64,000 nt of DNA from JAHJQQ01 sp032907525 (GTDB lineage: Bacteria; Pseudomonadota; Gammaproteobacteria; Thiohalobacterales; Thiohalobacteraceae), in NCBI GenBank assembly GCA_032907525.1, contig JAJJPM010000039.1:1-64000 (forward strand), read 5' to 3'. A program made the position numbers and the translations under genes. Below, in pieces: positions 17,579 through 27,093 of the stretch. Within the stretch, counting starts at the first letter, position 1. Each line of letters starts with the position of its first letter. The notes below the pieces were generated by a model that was given only the letters and a program-made list of their open reading frames with translations, was not told the origin of the DNA and did no database searches.

Positions 17579-17748
17579 TAGCAGGCTGTTGAAAAACGTG
17601 ATCAGGGGATGCAGCGCACCAAAAGTAGGCGCCTCCAGGCGAGGCGGAAACGGGCGAAAAAGCGGAGTGTACACGGAGTACATGAGCATTTTGAGCCCGT
17701 TTCCAACGCCGCGATACGCCCCTCAGCGCGTTTTTCAACAGCCTGCTA
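17579..17748. mobile_element. MITE-like hairpin element between yggS and pilT
   Basis: A 170-bp unit with perfect 20-bp terminal inverted repeats (17579-17598 and 17729-17748, reading TAGCAGGCTGTTGAAAAACG inward from the left end) that stay partly complementary for another 10 bp. A second internal pair, GGAAACGGGC and GCCCGTTTCC, supports a folded structure. There is no open frame for a transposase, so it would be non-autonomous. It occupies half of the 343-bp yggS-pilT gap; the rest (17458-17578) holds only a weak hairpin near 17518-17550. Confidence 0.75.
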
Positions 17749-17800
17749 GGTTGGCCAGTCCGGATGTCCGGGTCAAGAACAACTTTACCAGGGGTCACGA

Positions 17801-18838
<1,038 letters not shown>

Positions 18839-18878
18839 CGGGCTGTTGTACGTAACCTGGCCCAAGGGGCACGATGCC

Positions 18879-19997
18879 ATGGAAATGACTTCCCTGCTCA
18901 AGCTGATGGTGAGTAAGAAGGCTTCCGACCTTTTCATTACCGCGGGCATGCCGCCGAGTATCAAAGTCGATGGCAGGATCAAGGGCGTATCGGAAGACGC
19001 TCTGTCATCGGCGCAGTCGCGGGAACTTGTGTATTCAGTGATGTCGGCCGGTCAGCGCGACGAGTTCGATCGCAGTCATGAATGCAATTTCGCGATCAGC
19101 GAGCCGGGGCTGGGGCGATTCCGCGTCAGCGCCTTTTATCAGCGCAATCACGTGGGCATGGTGTTGCGCCGCATCGAGACACAGATCCCGACGCTTGAGT
19201 CTCTGAATCTTCCGCCCATCATCAAGAGCCTGGCGATGACCAAGCGTGGCCTGGTGATCTTCGTCGGCGCCACCGGAACCGGCAAGTCCACGTCGCTGGC
19301 CGCCGTGATCGGATATCGCAACCAGAACAGCACCGGTCACATCATTACGCTGGAAGATCCTATCGAATTCATTCACCAGCATGGTGGGTGTATCGTGACC
19401 CAGCGTGAGGTCGGTCTGGATACGGATTCCTACGAGATCGGTCTCAAGAATACGCTCCGCCAGGCGCCCGATGTGATTTTGATCGGTGAGATCCGCACCC
19501 GCGAGACGATGGACTACGCCATCGCTTTCGCCGAGACGGGTCATCTGTGTCTGGCGACGTTGCACGCCAACAATGCCAACCAGGCCCTGGATCGCATCAT
19601 CAACTTCTTCCCGGAGGATCGACGCAGCCAGTTGCTGATGGATCTCTCGCTGAATCTCAAGGCAATTGTCGCTCAGCAGCTCATCGTCCGCGCGGACGGC
19701 AAAGGCCGTCGTGCGGCGGTGGAGGTGCTCATCAATACCCCTCTGGTTGCCGAGCATATCCGCAATGGCGAGATACACAAGCTGAAGGACCTGATGAAGC
19801 GCTCCGTGCAGCAGGGGATGAAAACCTTCGACCTGGCGTTGTTCGAGCTCTACAAGGAAGGCGAGATCGGCTACGAGGACGCGATACAGCACGCCGACTC
19901 GGCCAACGAGGTGCGCCTGATGATCAAGCTGGACGAGGAAGATCCCAAGAAGCTTGCCGACGCGATGGCGGGCGTATCCCTGCAGGACGCTCGCTGA
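18879..19997 (+). CDS. pilU: PilT-dependent retraction ATPase PilU
   Basis: A PilT paralog of 372 residues that assists retraction under load. Walker A is GATGTGKS at 130-137, with TLEDPIEFIHQH, DVILIGEIRTRE and the CLATLHANNANQALDRI box. The C-terminus carries the acidic tail (LMIKLDEEDPKKL) typical of PilU. The start at 18879 (MEMTSLLKLMV) has an AAGGGG upstream; the frame opens farther upstream only at a TTG. Confidence 0.95.
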   Translation: MEMTSLLKLMVSKKASDLFITAGMPPSIKVDGRIKGVSEDALSSAQSRELVYSVMSAGQRDEFDRSHECNFAISEPGLGRFRVSAFYQRNHVGMVLRRIETQIPTLESLNLPPIIKSLAMTKRGLVIFVGATGTGKSTSLAAVIGYRNQNSTGHIITLEDPIEFIHQHGGCIVTQREVGLDTDSYEIGLKNTLRQAPDVILIGEIRTRETMDYAIAFAETGHLCLATLHANNANQALDRIINFFPEDRRSQLLMDLSLNLKAIVAQQLIVRADGKGRRAAVEVLINTPLVAEHIRNGEIHKLKDLMKRSVQQGMKTFDLALFELYKEGEIGYEDAIQHADSANEVRLMIKLDEEDPKKLADAMAGVSLQDAR

Positions 19998-20072
19998 TAT
20001 CCGTGCCTTCGCGCAATCACCGGCGAAGCCTCTCGGCTCGGCGGCGGGGCGGCATCGTTCCCCGCCCGACCC

Positions 20073-20705
20073 CTATTCCACGAGGTTGTTCTTGATCGCG
20101 TAGTACGTCAGCTCCGCGTTCTTGGTCATGTGCATCTTGCGCAGAATGCGCGTTCTGTACGTGCTGATGGTTTTTACGCTGAGCGATAGTTCTTCGGCGA
20201 TCTCCGAAACGCGGCGGCCGCTCGCCAGCAGGCAGAATATCTGGTATTCCCGGTTGGAAAGTTCCTGGTGTGCCGGCTGATCGCCGTGGCCTGTGATGCT
20301 GTCGGCGAGGATCTCCGCGAGCGCCGGGCTGATGTATTTCTTTCCCCGGGCGACCCGTCGTACCGCGGATGCGAGCTGGTCAGTCGCGCACTCCTTCGTG
20401 AGATAACCCGATGCCCCCGATTTGAGGAGGCGCAGGGCATACTGATCTTCCGGGTACATGCTGAGTATGATGACGGCAACATCCGGATAGCTGTCGGAGA
20501 CCCGCTTTAGGGTTTCGACGCCATTTCTCCCTGGCATGGCTATATCCAGGATCAGGACATCGGGCTTGCAGTGAGCGAGCTTGTCCAGTACTTCCTGCCC
20601 TGACTCCGCTTCGCCGCACAGTTCGATATCCGGGGCCTCGGCGAGAATCTGCTTGATGCCGGCTCTCACGACCGGATGGTCATCCGCGATAAATGCTCTG
20701 ATCAT
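20073..20705 (-). CDS. NarL/FixJ-type response regulator
   Basis: A two-component DNA-binding regulator of 210 residues. The receiver domain (FIADDHPVVRAG, phospho-Asp in LILDIAMPGRNG, ILSMY, Lys in GYLTKE) is followed by a LuxR helix-turn-helix (ELSNREYQIFCLLASGRRVSEIAEELSLSVKTISTYRTRIL). It overlaps the upstream kinase gene by 4 bp, so the two are co-translated partners. Position beside the Tad operon suggests control of surface genes; that is inference. It is convergent with pilU. Confidence 0.93.
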   Translation of the reverse strand: MIRAFIADDHPVVRAGIKQILAEAPDIELCGEAESGQEVLDKLAHCKPDVLILDIAMPGRNGVETLKRVSDSYPDVAVIILSMYPEDQYALRLLKSGASGYLTKECATDQLASAVRRVARGKKYISPALAEILADSITGHGDQPAHQELSNREYQIFCLLASGRRVSEIAEELSLSVKTISTYRTRILRKMHMTKNAELTYYAIKNNLVE

Positions 20706-23700
20706 TTTGGCTGTTCCTCGTTCCGATCTTCATCTGTGCCTTCGCCGTGCAGCGGAATGCATACCGACAGCAGCGTGCCTTTCCCAGGCTCGCTATCGAG
20801 CCGGATTTTTCCTCCCAGCGAATTTGCGCGCTCGAACATGCCGTATACGCCATGGGCGTTGGGGCGTCTGGCCACGGCCGGATCTATGCCCCGGCCGTTG
20901 TCTTCGATCTCCATCAGCGCCTGCCCGGGCGTGATGTCCACGCAGACTCTGACGTCGGTCGCCTGTGCGTGCCGCGCGATGTTCGTCAGTGCCTCCTGGA
21001 ATATGCGGAACAGCGCAATGGACTGCCGGCTGTTCAGCAGGTCGCTCTCTCCCTTGAGGCTGGCCTCGCAGTGTATTCCCATGCGCGATTCGAATTCGGC
21101 GATCTGCCACTCCAGGGTGGGAATGAGGCCGAGGTCGTCCAGCATCGGCGGTCTGAGATCGCTGGATATTCTGCGTGTCGTGGAGACGGCGTTGTCCACG
21201 AGCGTGAGCATGGTGCGCGCCTTCTCGTCGAGGTCCGGGTTCTCGTCCGGGAGGTGGCGTTGGATCCACGACGCATCGATCTTCAGCGCCAGCAATGTGC
21301 TGCCGAGTTCGTCGTGGAGTTCCCGCGCAAGATGCGCCTTCTCCTCTTCCCGCACGGTTTGCAGGTGCGTGGAGAGCGCACGAAGGCGCTCGCGGGACTG
21401 GCGAAGGTCCGTTTCCGCCTGGAGCCGGTCGCTGATGTCGTGCATGACCGCCACGAAATGGCTGGTCTGCCCGCTGGTGTCGAGTACGGGCGAAAGGAAG
21501 ACCTCTGCCCAGAACGTGCTGCCGTTGGGCCGCCTGCCCTGAATGATCGCGTGCCCTTCCTTGCGTGCGGCGAGTTTCGTATGCAGTGCCGCGATTCGTT
21601 CGCCGTTGTCCGCGTCGTTGCAGATGGAAAACCAGCTGCGCCCGAGCAGCTCGGCAGTCGCCAGGCCTGTGATGCGAGTCGCTGCGGGGTTGGCGTACAG
21701 GATCGGATAGCTGTCCAGGGCGAGGCCCACGACCAGGATCGCGTTTACGCTCGATTCCACCGCCCGTTCCTGCAGACGGAGGCGCTCTTCGGCCTGGTGC
21801 CGCTCGATCGCGATGCCGGCAAGATGGGCGGCCGTCTCCACCAATGCGATATGCTCGGGAGCGGGGTTGGCGTCGCGCGTCGCCTCTATCATGAGTGCAT
21901 GCGAGGTGTCAGGTGCGTTGGTCCGTACAGGGCACAGCCAGTATCGGTGCGCCGCCGTGTCTGGCAGGATCTGGTGCCAGGCGGTGTCGTCGGTGATGTC
22001 GAAGATGGCTGCGTCCGTGTGCGGAAGCCGGCGAGCGGCGTCATCGGTCTTCAAAGGCAGTTTTGTGCCCGTGGCGATCGAAGGCCTGTTGCCGGGATGT
22101 GGCGTATCCCATTGGGTCAATATTCCGCTTTCCGCGTCGATGGTCAGAAACGCCGCTGTCGATCCGTCGATGTGTCTCTCTATGCTTTTCACCAATGCTG
22201 TCTTGACGTCGCCAAGTGCAGAGCCGGTGGCGATGAGTTCCAGAAGGCGGGTTTCCTCGGCAAGCAGATTCTTCGTGCGTGTTATCTGCTGATATGCGAG
22301 AGCGTTCTGAATCGCAAGCGATGCGGAATGCGAGACGGAGACGAGGCGTTCTTCGTCGGTGAGTGAGAACTGACCTCCGTGATTCTTGTTGTGCAGCTCG
22401 ATGAAGCCGATGACATGCCCGTCATGGTCCAGAATCGGGCAGCATATGGCCGAGCGGATGCCCTGGCGCCGGTAGAATGTGCGGTCGCCCAACGGATCGT
22501 GTTCGGGTGCCGTCGATCGATAAGGTTTGCCGGTCTTGCGTACGTGCGCCGGAAGGCTTGTGTCCGGAGCGGGGTGATATTCCGGCGGCATGAGCGTCGC
22601 GCCGTGCCAGTAGTGGCGATATGTGAACGCATCGCCACGGAAGAGATCGGCATAGCCGCCTGTGGCGTCCAGGAGCACAAGCGACTGGCGTACCAGCGAT
22701 TTCATCAGTAAATCTATATCCAGCGTCGCATTGAGTTGTTCCGTTATGGTCAGCAGCGCGCGAATGGTGTCCTCGGTCTGCTTGCGTTGCGTGAGATCAC
22801 CGGTGATGACGGAATAGCCGCGCAGTTTGAAGTCCGGCCCGCGTACGGGCGATACGGTGACGGCCGCCCAGAAGCGGCTTCCGCCTTTGCGTACGTTCCA
22901 GCCTTCGTATTCGTTGCGGCCGTCGGATGCCGCCATGCGGAGCTGCACGGAAGGTCGGCCGGCTTCGATGTCATCGGGCGTGTAGAAGCGGGAAAAATGC
23001 GTTCCGATCACGTCCTGGGCCTGATAGCCCGTTATGTGTTCGGCGCCCGTGTTCCAGCTGGTGATGCGGCCTTCCGTGTCCAGCATGTAGATGGCGTAGC
23101 TGCTGACTCCTTCCACCAGCAGTCGGAAATCTTCGCGGGTGCGCGCCAGTTCCTTCTCGGCGACGTAATGTTCGGTAACGTCGATGCCGGTTGCGACGAC
23201 GTGTGTGGGCCTTCCGGACTTGTCCAGCAGTGCGGTGTTCGAGAGCCGTACCCGCCGTTTGTCTCCGGTCTTGCAGTTCCAGTGGATTTCACATTCGTTG
23301 GGGAACGAGCCGGACAGCACGGAATCCAGTTTCCATCGCAGGTACGACGTTTCCGGCGGTGAGACAAGCGTATCCCATATGGGGCGCCCCACGATTTCGT
23401 GGGCGTAGAATCCAGTGGCCGCTTCGCATGCGCGGTTGAATCGGACTATGCGGCCATCCGGGCTGAGGACGATGACTATGCCGCATTCGGTGTCCAGGAT
23501 TGCCGAGACGAAATCGCGCTCCACTCGAAGCCTGGCTTCCATCTCGCGTCTTTCGGCCACCTCCGCGGTGAGTACGGCGTTGAGTTTGTCGGTGGCCTCG
23601 GCAGTCTGCTCGAGGTCGGCCACCAGGTCTTCGTTGGCAAGCTTGAGCCTTATGGCATGCAGATGCATGTTCTGTATCCGCGATGCGATCACCATGAGCA

Positions 23701-24316
23701 CGCCGAGAAAGAGTCCCGATGCGACGCTCATGGCGACGTGCAGGGGGGTGTTCTCAAGGTAGAGGCGCGCGATCATGGGCAGCAAAGCGGGCAGCGCGAA
23801 CAGTATGACAGCCTGGAACATGGCGGCGTGCAGGACGACGGAGATGCAGATGATTCCGCCCAGCATCAGCGTCAGAAAAACCTGGTTCGGGAGAGATTCG
23901 GGCATGGACAGCAGGGCCGCCGCGCCCCAGGCGGCACCCGATGCCGAGGTCCACATCAGATGGTGCCGGAGCCGGCCGTCTGCCGAGTCGACGGACGGGG
24001 CCTGCGTAGAGGTCGTCTTCAAGTGCAGCGCCCGCAGCATCGTCACGACGACGACTGCCGCCGCCCAGACCCAGATCGTATCGGGCGCGCCCTGGTGCCA
24101 GATGAGCAGAATGACGACTGGAAGGGCGACGAGCGTGGCGAGGACGGCGATCCGGCTGTTCTGGTGTGCGATCCTGAGCAGTTCGACTTTGATTCGGCCC
24201 TCATCGCCGTTCGCGAGTTCCGGTCGAAGGTCTCCGGACAGCACGCGTGTCGACACGTCCGCCTTGGCCGATGCCTGCGGCACAGAGAGGAGGTTCGAGT
24301 CCGTCGCAGTTGGCAT
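20702..24316 (-). CDS. Giant multi-sensor histidine kinase (TM-PAS-PAS-GAF-GAF-PAS-HisKA_3-HATPase)
   Basis: About 1204 residues. In order: five to six membrane segments (first ~200 residues), a short coiled coil, two PAS domains (ERDFVSAILDTECGIVIVL... and FRLLVEGVSSYAIYMLDTEG...), a GAF domain, a second and poorer GAF domain, a third PAS domain (AVESSVNAILVVG), then the HisKA_3 phosphoacceptor (LARELHDELGSTLLALKID) and a HATPase (FRIFQEALTNIARHA, IEDNGRGID). The DHp type matches NarL-family partners, as with the overlapping response regulator. The ATG at 24316 is chosen because the membrane domain follows soon after; an in-frame ATG at 24448 would add 44 low-complexity basic residues. Confidence 0.9.
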   Translation of the reverse strand: MPTATDSNLLSVPQASAKADVSTRVLSGDLRPELANGDEGRIKVELLRIAHQNSRIAVLATLVALPVVILLIWHQGAPDTIWVWAAAVVVVTMLRALHLKTTSTQAPSVDSADGRLRHHLMWTSASGAAWGAAALLSMPESLPNQVFLTLMLGGIICISVVLHAAMFQAVILFALPALLPMIARLYLENTPLHVAMSVASGLFLGVLMVIASRIQNMHLHAIRLKLANEDLVADLEQTAEATDKLNAVLTAEVAERREMEARLRVERDFVSAILDTECGIVIVLSPDGRIVRFNRACEAATGFYAHEIVGRPIWDTLVSPPETSYLRWKLDSVLSGSFPNECEIHWNCKTGDKRRVRLSNTALLDKSGRPTHVVATGIDVTEHYVAEKELARTREDFRLLVEGVSSYAIYMLDTEGRITSWNTGAEHITGYQAQDVIGTHFSRFYTPDDIEAGRPSVQLRMAASDGRNEYEGWNVRKGGSRFWAAVTVSPVRGPDFKLRGYSVITGDLTQRKQTEDTIRALLTITEQLNATLDIDLLMKSLVRQSLVLLDATGGYADLFRGDAFTYRHYWHGATLMPPEYHPAPDTSLPAHVRKTGKPYRSTAPEHDPLGDRTFYRRQGIRSAICCPILDHDGHVIGFIELHNKNHGGQFSLTDEERLVSVSHSASLAIQNALAYQQITRTKNLLAEETRLLELIATGSALGDVKTALVKSIERHIDGSTAAFLTIDAESGILTQWDTPHPGNRPSIATGTKLPLKTDDAARRLPHTDAAIFDITDDTAWHQILPDTAAHRYWLCPVRTNAPDTSHALMIEATRDANPAPEHIALVETAAHLAGIAIERHQAEERLRLQERAVESSVNAILVVGLALDSYPILYANPAATRITGLATAELLGRSWFSICNDADNGERIAALHTKLAARKEGHAIIQGRRPNGSTFWAEVFLSPVLDTSGQTSHFVAVMHDISDRLQAETDLRQSRERLRALSTHLQTVREEEKAHLARELHDELGSTLLALKIDASWIQRHLPDENPDLDEKARTMLTLVDNAVSTTRRISSDLRPPMLDDLGLIPTLEWQIAEFESRMGIHCEASLKGESDLLNSRQSIALFRIFQEALTNIARHAQATDVRVCVDITPGQALMEIEDNGRGIDPAVARRPNAHGVYGMFERANSLGGKIRLDSEPGKGTLLSVCIPLHGEGTDEDRNEEQPK

Positions 24317-24777
24317 CTTTCGTGGTCGCTTATGAGCAGGGGCCGGTTGAGGCCGGTTCTGGAATTGTCGAGGGTCCCGTGCAGGAGAGTGTCGGTCCAC
24401 CCGTCGGAGCCGTCTGTCTGCGGAAGGTGCGTGCCTCGCACGGTCCATCGAATTATGGATTTAATGTACCAGTCGACAGGCGTATTTCAATCATTTGCCC
24501 ACGCACGTAGGACGAATGCCTATATCATGACTTCGCGATACACCTACTGTCGCGCCGAGCCGGCCGCGCCGAAGGATACTCTGGATTGCTGGAACCACCG
24601 CCAAGTTGTAGGCTGTGCCGTGCTGGCTGCGGCGTCGCCGGCAGGGTGCCGTCGTTAAGCATTTAGCGGCCGGTGCCGACACTGCTTTCGCGGGTTAACG
24701 ACCTCGCAGGCGGCGCTGTCCTGCAGTTTCCTACAGGGGCGGGTGTCAAGTAGTACCGAGGCGGCGAGGAGACGGCA
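24317..24777. other. Divergent control region between the sensor kinase and the diguanylate cyclase
   Basis: No convincing gene in 461 bp. If the longer kinase start is real, the first 132 bp are coding. The stretch from about 24440 to 24535 is more AT-rich than its surroundings and contains the half-palindromic TAGG-N7-CCTATA site. The cyclase start has GAGGAG 6 to 7 bases upstream (about 24766-24771). Confidence 0.5.
24508..24525. promoter_or_regulatory. TAGGA...CCTATA motif, site A
   Basis: TAGG, seven bases, then CCTATATC. TAGG and CCTA form an inverted repeat, and the TATATC could serve as a -10. Related sites lie at 25959 (ahead of the Flp chimera) and 36569 (ahead of the exported proteins). 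A regulator-binding role is a guess from the shared pattern. Confidence 0.35.
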
Positions 24778-25911
24778 GTGTCGATAGTGACTACCGACCC
24801 ACATCAGCTGACGACCCATCAGCTGGCTCAATTCAACCGGCGTATAGGCGCAGGCCTGCTGATCAACGTCGCGAATGCGATCGTGCTGGCGGCATTCCTG
24901 TGGCCGGTGACCGATCATGTCTGGTTGTCGGCATGGCTGATCGCCGTCATCGTGACCACGGGGCTGCGCCTGTTCGTCGCCTATGCCCACGCCGCCCCGG
25001 AACGGACCATGCTCATGCCGGGGCGTTGGGCGGGTATCCACCTTCCGGTCACCGCCCTGATGGGGCTGGCCTGGGGGGCCGCGGCGCTGTTTCCGTTTCC
25101 GCCGGAGGCGGCCGAACAGCAGATCTTTCTCATATTGATGACCGGCGCGACTGCCGCGGGCGCGCTGCCCATGTACATTGCGCTGCCCACCGCCTACAGC
25201 GTCTATCTGCTGTGCATATTCGGTCCGTTGATGGCCCGCCTGTTCCTGGACGATGAGCGTGCGTTTCAGGTGATGGCCGGGATGCTGGGGGTGTTCGCGG
25301 GCAGCCTCTGGATCACGGCGCGCAGTATGCATGTCAGCCTGATGGAGTCCCTCAGCCTGCACTTCAATTTTCAGAACCTGGCCAGTCTGGACGGGCTTAC
25401 CCAGATCCCGAACCGCCGCCACTTCGATATGGCGCTGACCAACGAGTGGAACCGCGCGGCGCGCAGCGCGACACCGCTGTCGGTCATCCTGATCGATGTG
25501 GACAAGTTCAAGGTGTACAACGACACCTATGGGCACCAGGCCGGAGATGTCTGCCTCCAGCGTGTCGCCCGGGCGCTCTCGGACAATCTGCGGCGGGCGG
25601 GTGACATGGTGGCCCGCTACGGTGGTGAGGAATTCGTGCTGCTCCTGCATCAGACGCCGCGTGATGAAGGGGTGGTGTTGGCGGAGCGGCTGCGCGCTGC
25701 CGTGGAGCGCCTGGGCATCGAGCATTCCGGAGCCGAGGGCGGGGTGGTGACCATCAGCGTGGGCGGCGCGACCTGCATCCCGGGGCCGCAGATCGAGGAG
25801 CATGCCCTCGTGCGTTCGGCCGATGATGCGCTCTATCAGGCCAAGCATGCGGGGCGCAACCGGGTGGCCTGGAAGGGGCTTCATCCGGCCGGGCCGGCCG
25901 ATAATCAATGA
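24778..25911 (+). CDS. Membrane-bound diguanylate cyclase (GGDEF) next to the Tad operon
   Basis: 377 residues. About six membrane segments fill residues 20-180. The C-terminal GGDEF domain (SLDGLTQIPNRRHFDMAL, IDVDKFKVYNDTYGH) has an intact RYGGEEF site and an I-site RAGD five residues before it. It should therefore make c-di-GMP and be product-inhibited. It starts with GTG behind a GAGGAG. It is the last gene before the Tad operon and divergent from the sensor kinase, so local c-di-GMP control of the Tad pilus is plausible. Confidence 0.92.
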   Translation: MSIVTTDPHQLTTHQLAQFNRRIGAGLLINVANAIVLAAFLWPVTDHVWLSAWLIAVIVTTGLRLFVAYAHAAPERTMLMPGRWAGIHLPVTALMGLAWGAAALFPFPPEAAEQQIFLILMTGATAAGALPMYIALPTAYSVYLLCIFGPLMARLFLDDERAFQVMAGMLGVFAGSLWITARSMHVSLMESLSLHFNFQNLASLDGLTQIPNRRHFDMALTNEWNRAARSATPLSVILIDVDKFKVYNDTYGHQAGDVCLQRVARALSDNLRRAGDMVARYGGEEFVLLLHQTPRDEGVVLAERLRAAVERLGIEHSGAEGGVVTISVGGATCIPGPQIEEHALVRSADDALYQAKHAGRNRVAWKGLHPAGPADNQ

Positions 25912-25958
25912 TCCAGGTATGGTTTCCGCGCTTGAGAGGTCGAAATCTTCAGCTCGTT

Positions 25959-25977
25959 TAGGATCTTGTCGCTATAC
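25959..25977 (+). promoter_or_regulatory. TAGGA...CTATACT motif and possible Tad promoter, site C
   Basis: TAGGA followed after a short spacer by CTATACT, where TATACT (25973-25978) is a good -10. It lies about 80 bp before the Flp chimera start and resembles the sites at 24508 and 36569, with one base more in the spacer. No clear -35 hexamer is visible, which would fit an activator-dependent promoter. Confidence 0.4.
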
Positions 25978-26055
25978 TCCGAGAGGCGACACGGTCGGGC
26001 CATAAATTCAGCATCCCGCGCAGACGGGAGCACCATCCAACAAGGAGAGACCACA

Positions 26056-26565
26056 ATGAAATTGGCCATCATGAAATTCCTGCGCGATGAGGAAGGCGCG
26101 AGCGCCATCGAGTACGCCCTGGCGCGCCGCATCCCGAACTGGCTGAGTCTGGGTGCGGCGACGGTAGCGGTTGCCGTACTCGCCGTTCAGGGCGAGAGCG
26201 CAATGGGCGGTGCCCCCGGCTCGGTTCTCGCGGCCGCGGGTCTGGCCACTGCCTTGACCTTGCCGGCCTATATCGGGGGGCTCCTCGGTGCGGGCGACGT
26301 CAAGCTCGCCGTCGCCATGGCCCTGCTCACCGACTTCGGTACCGTGGTGTTCAGCTTTATCGGTGGATCGCTGCTGGCGGGATTTTGGGCCGTCCTGTGG
26401 CTGGCGGCGCGGGGCAGTTCCTGGCTGGCGGTATGGCTGCACAGCATGGCCTGGGGGCGGCATTTGTCGGCACAGGCCGGCTCGACGCGTCCGGTGCCGT
26501 TCGGTGCGGCACTGGCGGTGGGTTTCGCGGCCAGCCTGTCGTTCAGGGCTTCATCCGGTGTCTGA
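26056..26565 (+). CDS. In-frame chimera: Flp prepilin N-terminus fused to truncated TadV/CpaA prepilin peptidase
   Basis: A 169-residue frame opened by AAGGAGA and ATG at 26056. Residues 1-25 are a textbook Flp (type IVb) prepilin leader and start: MKLAIMKFLRDEEG, the cleavage Gly, then ASAIEYAL with the conserved Glu. Instead of the rest of the pilin helix it runs directly into RRIPNWLSLG, which is the interior of TadV/CpaA A24 prepilin peptidases, and continues with their membrane segments and second catalytic motif (GAGDVKLAVAM). The first peptidase Asp, normally four residues before RRIPN, is missing; a pilin Glu lies five residues before it. Simplest reading: a deletion removed the pilin 3' half, the intergenic space and the peptidase start. 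It may be non-functional, a real fusion, or an assembly error. Confidence 0.8.
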   Translation: MKLAIMKFLRDEEGASAIEYALARRIPNWLSLGAATVAVAVLAVQGESAMGGAPGSVLAAAGLATALTLPAYIGGLLGAGDVKLAVAMALLTDFGTVVFSFIGGSLLAGFWAVLWLAARGSSWLAVWLHSMAWGRHLSAQAGSTRPVPFGAALAVGFAASLSFRASSGV

Positions 26566-26573
26566 GGGGGTGA

Positions 26574-27059
26574 ATGATGCTGGGACTTCAGGAATTCCGG
26601 GGCGGCATCCATAGTCAGCGGGGCGCCGCGGCGATCGAGTTCGCGTTGATCTTCATCCCGATGTTCGCCCTGTTCTATGCCTTGGCCAGCTATGGGCTGA
26701 TCATGGCATTGGTGCAGGGCATGACGCTGGCCGCAGAGGAAGGCGCGCGCGCGGCCGTGGCGGTGGATCGCACCGCATTTGCGAGCGACGCGGACTACAC
26801 TGCCGGCGTCGTTCCGGTCGTCCGGACGCAGGTCGGCCGCAGCCTGGCCTGGCTGCCGGACACGTTGAAGGCCCGGGTGCTGGGCGAAAACAACGCGTTG
26901 GTCGACGTACAGCTGGGGAGCGACAGCGTACTCGCGGTAACGGTCCGTTACCCGAACTATGCGGCGGCGCCGCTGATACCTGTGTTGAGCCTGCCGGGGA
27001 TAGGTTCCGTGCCGCGCGTGGGCGAACATTTAGAGGCCCGGGCGAATATCAGGCTGTGA
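26574..27059 (+). CDS. tadE: TadE-like minor pseudopilin
   Basis: 161 residues. After a short basic leader it has the TadE motif RGAAAIEFALIFIPMFALFYALASYG, a pseudopilin-type start that the Tad peptidase normally trims. A probable periplasmic domain of about 110 residues follows. TadE/TadF pseudopilins help assemble Flp pili. It starts 8 bp after the chimera and 34 bp before rcpC. No separate TadF is seen. Confidence 0.85.
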   Translation: MMLGLQEFRGGIHSQRGAAAIEFALIFIPMFALFYALASYGLIMALVQGMTLAAEEGARAAVAVDRTAFASDADYTAGVVPVVRTQVGRSLAWLPDTLKARVLGENNALVDVQLGSDSVLAVTVRYPNYAAAPLIPVLSLPGIGSVPRVGEHLEARANIRL

Positions 27060-27093
27060 GGCCGAAGACTGCTCACGGAACGGGGGGTAACGC

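Noticed and set aside
17579..17748. An insertion sequence with transposase
   Set aside because: The 170 bp hold no transposase-sized frame; kept as a MITE-like element only.
24317..24448. N-terminal extension of the sensor kinase
   Set aside because: The 44 residues are low-complexity and basic, with no good ribosome site at 24448; the later ATG is preferred, without certainty.
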